Shown here: one piece after another, positions 47,791-50,515 of the stretch
How positions within the stretch are numbered: position 1 is the first letter of the stretch
Layout of the letters: each line of letters starts with the position of its first letter
Source of the DNA: an uncultured Ignavibacteriota bacterium
GTDB taxonomy: Bacteria; Bacteroidota; Ignavibacteria; UBA10030; UBA8401
Length of the DNA stretch: 50,515 bases
Assembly: GCA_903861125.1 (NCBI GenBank)
Contig: CAIOTF010000052.1
Location: 1-50,515, forward strand
Direction: 5' to 3'
Notes under the pieces: generated by a model
Seen by the model: the letters and a program-made list of their open reading frames with translations, nothing else
What the model was told of the DNA's origin: nothing
Database searches by the model: none
Made by a program: the position numbers and the translations under genes

Positions 47791-50478
47791 TCAATTGATT
47801 TTTTTCAGCTCTTCCGTCCAGTTCATGATATAATTGAAGGCGGTCATCTTTGCATTATTCTTTCCGTTCCTCACCATGATGAATCGTTTTCCATCCGGCG
47901 TGATGTCATAATTGTAGACCGGATTATTCGGGAAATACATCTGCGTAACATCAAAAATGTCATGGGGCTGTTCCGCAGAGAAGGTCGGCTGTGTCCTTAC
48001 TTTTGCCCCCATCAACTTACCGAGCGGATTGATGAAGTAGATGGATTTTCCATCGGGGGACCATTTAGGAGATACTCCGCCGTTCACAGAGATCTGCCAT
48101 TTTCCTTTCAACTCCGGGAAAGAGCGGACGAAGATCTCAAAGGTCCCGGTCTCATTGGTGTAGAAGAGGAAATATTTTCCGTCCGGTGATATTTGTCCAC
48201 CGGATTCATATGGCGCCGAATTCAACAGCATCGTTGAACCGTTCCTTTTTTGAAGATCGATCATCAGAATGTCGCCGTCGGACGGGCCTCCTTCCGTGTT
48301 GAGGATGAGGACTTTTCCGTCCCGCGAAACAGAAACGGGATATGTCGGGACCGTCATCCTCTGCAGCAATTTCCCTTCCGATCCGCCATCGGCAGAAATT
48401 TCCCATATTCCTTCTTCGCTCGCAACGGCATTCGCATAATAAATCGTCTTGCTGTCGGCACTCCAGGCCGGAGCGAACATTTTTTTGCCGAATGTCAGTC
48501 TGCTGAACGACGATTGTTTGATATCATAGATCCAAATATCATTGTCGCTACCACGTACAACACCGAACGTCACTGCGATTTTTGTTCCATTCGGAGACAC
48601 GCGGGGTGCATTATACGGCTGCAATTGTGCGGAAACGGGTGTGACCTTCCCTTCCAGATCGGCCCACACCAATTCAAGATCTTTGTTCAATGTGCCGGGG
48701 AGATAGACGAGATGTCCGTTGTTTGAGACGTCATAATCGACCACGCCGCTGCCGGGATCGCTGCTTACTTCACTGATCACTGTAGTCAATGGCTTATTCA
48801 GCCTGAAATCGTTCAGACTGAACGGTGCCGCGAGAAGCGTTCCATTGCGGCCGATGATCAAATAACCGGGTTCTACAAACTTCGCCATTTCTCCACGGAC
48901 ATCCAGGACATGACGCTCACCTGTCTTAATGGACTGCATGATGATCGTTGCATCGTCATAAGAGTTCGGATTATTCACATCGCCGAGCGTATAGAGAACA
49001 TATTTACATCCGGGAAGCACTTGTACCCAGCGATGAGTCCGTTCATGCCGAATGGTATCGAGCGTTGAGATTACTCTTAGATCTCCCCCTTTGGAATTCA
49101 CCGATATGATGCCGGATGAAAATGAGGGACTGAAATAGATCCTGTCATCGGTTCCCCATGACGCACCGCGAAATCCGACTGCATCAGTCACGATCTCGAC
49201 CGCACCTCCCTGAACAGGGATCTTCTTGATCTTACCATCGGCGGCAAACCCGATCCATTGGCCGTCCGACGAGAAGAACGGCGCAGTGCCGTTCTCCGTT
49301 CCTTTCAACGGTGTCCCGAGATAATTCGTCAATGACCGAACGTAGATCTTCGTTATTCCCGACTCGAACATTGTATACGCCAATATGGATCCATCCGGCG
49401 ACAATGCGATGCTTGGAATATCCGATCGTGCAATTTGCTGTTCGGACGCATTGATGACGGTAAGATTGAAACGGTTCGTACTGACCGAATGTACATTGAA
49501 CATCAGAAAGAACATCATCAGAACTGTGCAGATTACTACAACAAGCAATGTAATCAGCCAGGGGAGATTTCTCCCGCTGAAAAGTATCTTTGCAAATGAT
49601 TTCTCCGCAGGCTGCTGTAATGCATTTGACATTGCACCGGTGGTAAAGGTCCGGCTCATCCGCGATCTGCTCGACGTCCGCTTGAAGCGGTTCAGATCGA
49701 TCGCGACCTGCTTGATGGACTGCATCCGTTCGTTTGGATCTTTCTCCATGCACTCCATCACGATGCGGTCCAGTTCCGGATCGAGTTCCGGTTTCACCGT
49801 TGACGGCGGCGGAACATCCACGTTCACAACCTCATAAAGAATAGCACTTTCGTGTGCTCCCGTAAATGGAGATTTTCCGGTGATCATCTCATATAACAGC
49901 ACGCCGAATGAAAAAATATCCGACCGGTGGTCTGTGTCTTGACCCTGCACTTGTTCCGGGGACATATAGCCAAGAGTTCCGACGGTACTGCCCGCTTTCG
50001 TCAGCCGGGAAATACCGACAAGTTTCGCCAATCCAAAATCCATCACCTGAACAATTCCATCCTTGCGGATCATGATGTTTTCGGGCTTGATATCTCTGTG
50101 GACGATTCCCTTTTCATGAGCGGCGGACAATCCTTCGGCAATCTGAATTGCATAATCGATCGCCTGTTTCTGCGTGAGCGATGCTTTCTTCTCCTGAAGC
50201 GTTTGTCCATCGACGAACTCCATGACGATGAACATCTTCCCTTCATGTTCCTGAATATCGATGATGGAGCAGACATTCGGATGATTCAGCGCAGCGGCGG
50301 ACTTTGCTTCCTGAATGAAGCGCGCCTTGTCCTGTTCTGACGCGGCCATATGCTGAGGAAGAAATTTGAGAGCAACGAAGCGGTCGAGTTTGGTGTCCTG
50401 TGCTTTATAGACAATGCCCATTCCACCTTCGCCTAATTTCTCTAAAACTTTATAGTGTGAAATCGTTTGCCCTATCAT
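47791..50478 (-). CDS. Transmembrane Ser/Thr protein kinase with C-terminal TolB-like beta-propeller (paralogue 3)
   Basis: This 895-residue protein starts at the ATG at 50478, preceded by GAGGTG; the TTG at 50493 would add five residues and is less likely. Kinase motifs are GEGGMGIVYKAQD, ALKFLP, IVHRDIKPENIM, MDFGLAKL, and GSTVGTLGYMSPEQV. A membrane helix is at about 318-340. The C-terminal propeller contains SPDGSILAY, FSSDGQWIGF, SPDGKYFLF and SPDGKSIYF blades. It is the most divergent of the three tandem kinases in both halves and sits first in transcription order. Confidence 0.93.
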   Translation of the reverse strand: MIGQTISHYKVLEKLGEGGMGIVYKAQDTKLDRFVALKFLPQHMAASEQDKARFIQEAKSAAALNHPNVCSIIDIQEHEGKMFIVMEFVDGQTLQEKKASLTQKQAIDYAIQIAEGLSAAHEKGIVHRDIKPENIMIRKDGIVQVMDFGLAKLVGISRLTKAGSTVGTLGYMSPEQVQGQDTDHRSDIFSFGVLLYEMITGKSPFTGAHESAILYEVVNVDVPPPSTVKPELDPELDRIVMECMEKDPNERMQSIKQVAIDLNRFKRTSSRSRMSRTFTTGAMSNALQQPAEKSFAKILFSGRNLPWLITLLVVVICTVLMMFFLMFNVHSVSTNRFNLTVINASEQQIARSDIPSIALSPDGSILAYTMFESGITKIYVRSLTNYLGTPLKGTENGTAPFFSSDGQWIGFAADGKIKKIPVQGGAVEIVTDAVGFRGASWGTDDRIYFSPSFSSGIISVNSKGGDLRVISTLDTIRHERTHRWVQVLPGCKYVLYTLGDVNNPNSYDDATIIMQSIKTGERHVLDVRGEMAKFVEPGYLIIGRNGTLLAAPFSLNDFRLNKPLTTVISEVSSDPGSGVVDYDVSNNGHLVYLPGTLNKDLELVWADLEGKVTPVSAQLQPYNAPRVSPNGTKIAVTFGVVRGSDNDIWIYDIKQSSFSRLTFGKKMFAPAWSADSKTIYYANAVASEEGIWEISADGGSEGKLLQRMTVPTYPVSVSRDGKVLILNTEGGPSDGDILMIDLQKRNGSTMLLNSAPYESGGQISPDGKYFLFYTNETGTFEIFVRSFPELKGKWQISVNGGVSPKWSPDGKSIYFINPLGKLMGAKVRTQPTFSAEQPHDIFDVTQMYFPNNPVYNYDITPDGKRFIMVRNGKNNAKMTAFNYIMNWTEELKKIN

Positions 50479-50494
50479 ATGCACCTCAGGCAAC

Positions 50495-50515
50495 TCCCGC
50501 TAAAAAACAGCGGGA
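50495..50515 (-). repeat. Perfect 7-bp hairpin in leader of kinase paralogue 3
   Basis: TCCCGCT and AGCGGGA surround a 7-nt A-rich spacer. On the transcript it forms a stem with a U-rich loop 16 nt upstream of the ATG. No U-run follows, so it is not a standard terminator. The window ends here, so it may also belong to the 3' end of an upstream gene. A degenerate relative lies in the leader of paralogue 2. Confidence 0.65.

Noticed and set aside
45013-50493. Upstream TTG starts for the first and third kinases
   Set aside because: Internal ATGs at 44994 and 50478 have Shine-Dalgarno-like GAGG sequences at good spacing, align with the start of the second kinase (M-I/T-GQTI), and leave the kinase domain intact.
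1-50515. tRNA, rRNA, CRISPR arrays, transposases, phage genes
   Set aside because: None was seen on either strand by eye. The only mobile-like signal is the small repeat element at 24901-25097, which lacks coding sequence.

Overview
The window looks like a chromosomal segment of a free-living, probably anaerobic or microaerophilic Gram-negative bacterium of the Bacteroidota/Chlorobiota/Ignavibacteriota (FCB) group. Supporting signs are a TonB-dependent receptor with an N-terminal carboxypeptidase-regulatory domain, Ser/Thr kinases fused to TolB-like beta-propellers, multi-PAS kinases, V4R-type proteins, weak Shine-Dalgarno sequences before many genes, and A/T-rich promoters close to the Bacteroidota type. 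The phylum is an inference; there is no rRNA or other marker gene in the window. I saw no tRNA, rRNA, CRISPR array or transposase.

Layout. (1) 1-8961, minus strand: three signalling genes, a membrane-bound six-PAS histidine kinase, a stand-alone receiver, and a receiver-first kinase with nine PAS domains that runs off the left edge. (2) 9770-15442, plus strand, divergent from the first block across an 808-base AT-rich gap: a tightly overlapping operon with a V4R-like protein, cytoplasmic [NiFe]-hydrogenase small and large subunits (group 3-like), a 2[4Fe-4S] ferredoxin, a second V4R-like protein, a hydrogenase maturation protease, and a soluble chemoreceptor-like protein with four HAMP units and two signalling-tip-like segments. 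No diaphorase, heterodisulfide reductase or membrane partner is present, so a hydrogen-sensing or hydrogen-responsive signalling module is a serious possibility. An EF-hand protein follows. (3) 16222-28728, minus strand: a TonB receptor, a membrane protein, an L-2-hydroxyglutarate oxidase-like protein, a KamB-like aminomutase reactivase, an unusual B12-dependent mutase-like protein, CorA, a small unknown protein, a repeat-rich gap, a fold-type-I PLP enzyme, a small unknown protein, a diaminopimelate dehydrogenase-like enzyme, and a FadR-type GntR regulator with a perfect 26-bp palindrome just before its start. This resembles an uncharacterised diamino-acid catabolic pathway.

(4) 29094-36820: a metal and oxidative-stress region. 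It holds a TerB-like protein, a zinc-ribbon protein, a P1B-4 metal-efflux ATPase, an exported protein with an internal duplication, an exported rubrerythrin whose rubredoxin site has lost a cysteine, and an OmpR-type two-component system with a DUF2231 membrane protein. The clearest regulatory signal in the window is here: two matching arrays of four half-sites spaced exactly 11 bp, one before the rubrerythrin and one before the two-component operon, each 11 nt upstream of a similar -10-like heptamer. (5) 37053-41344, minus strand: five exported or outer-membrane proteins of unknown function, several with similar short beta-rich segments. (6) 41641-50478, minus strand: a metallophosphoesterase preceded by three tandem paralogous transmembrane Ser/Thr kinases with beta-propeller C-termini; two of these genes share a related leader.

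The strongest candidates for something undescribed are the hydrogenase/V4R/chemoreceptor operon, the B12 mutase/KamB/PLP/DapDH cluster, and the duplicated 11-bp operator arrays linking an OmpR-type regulator to an exported rubrerythrin.
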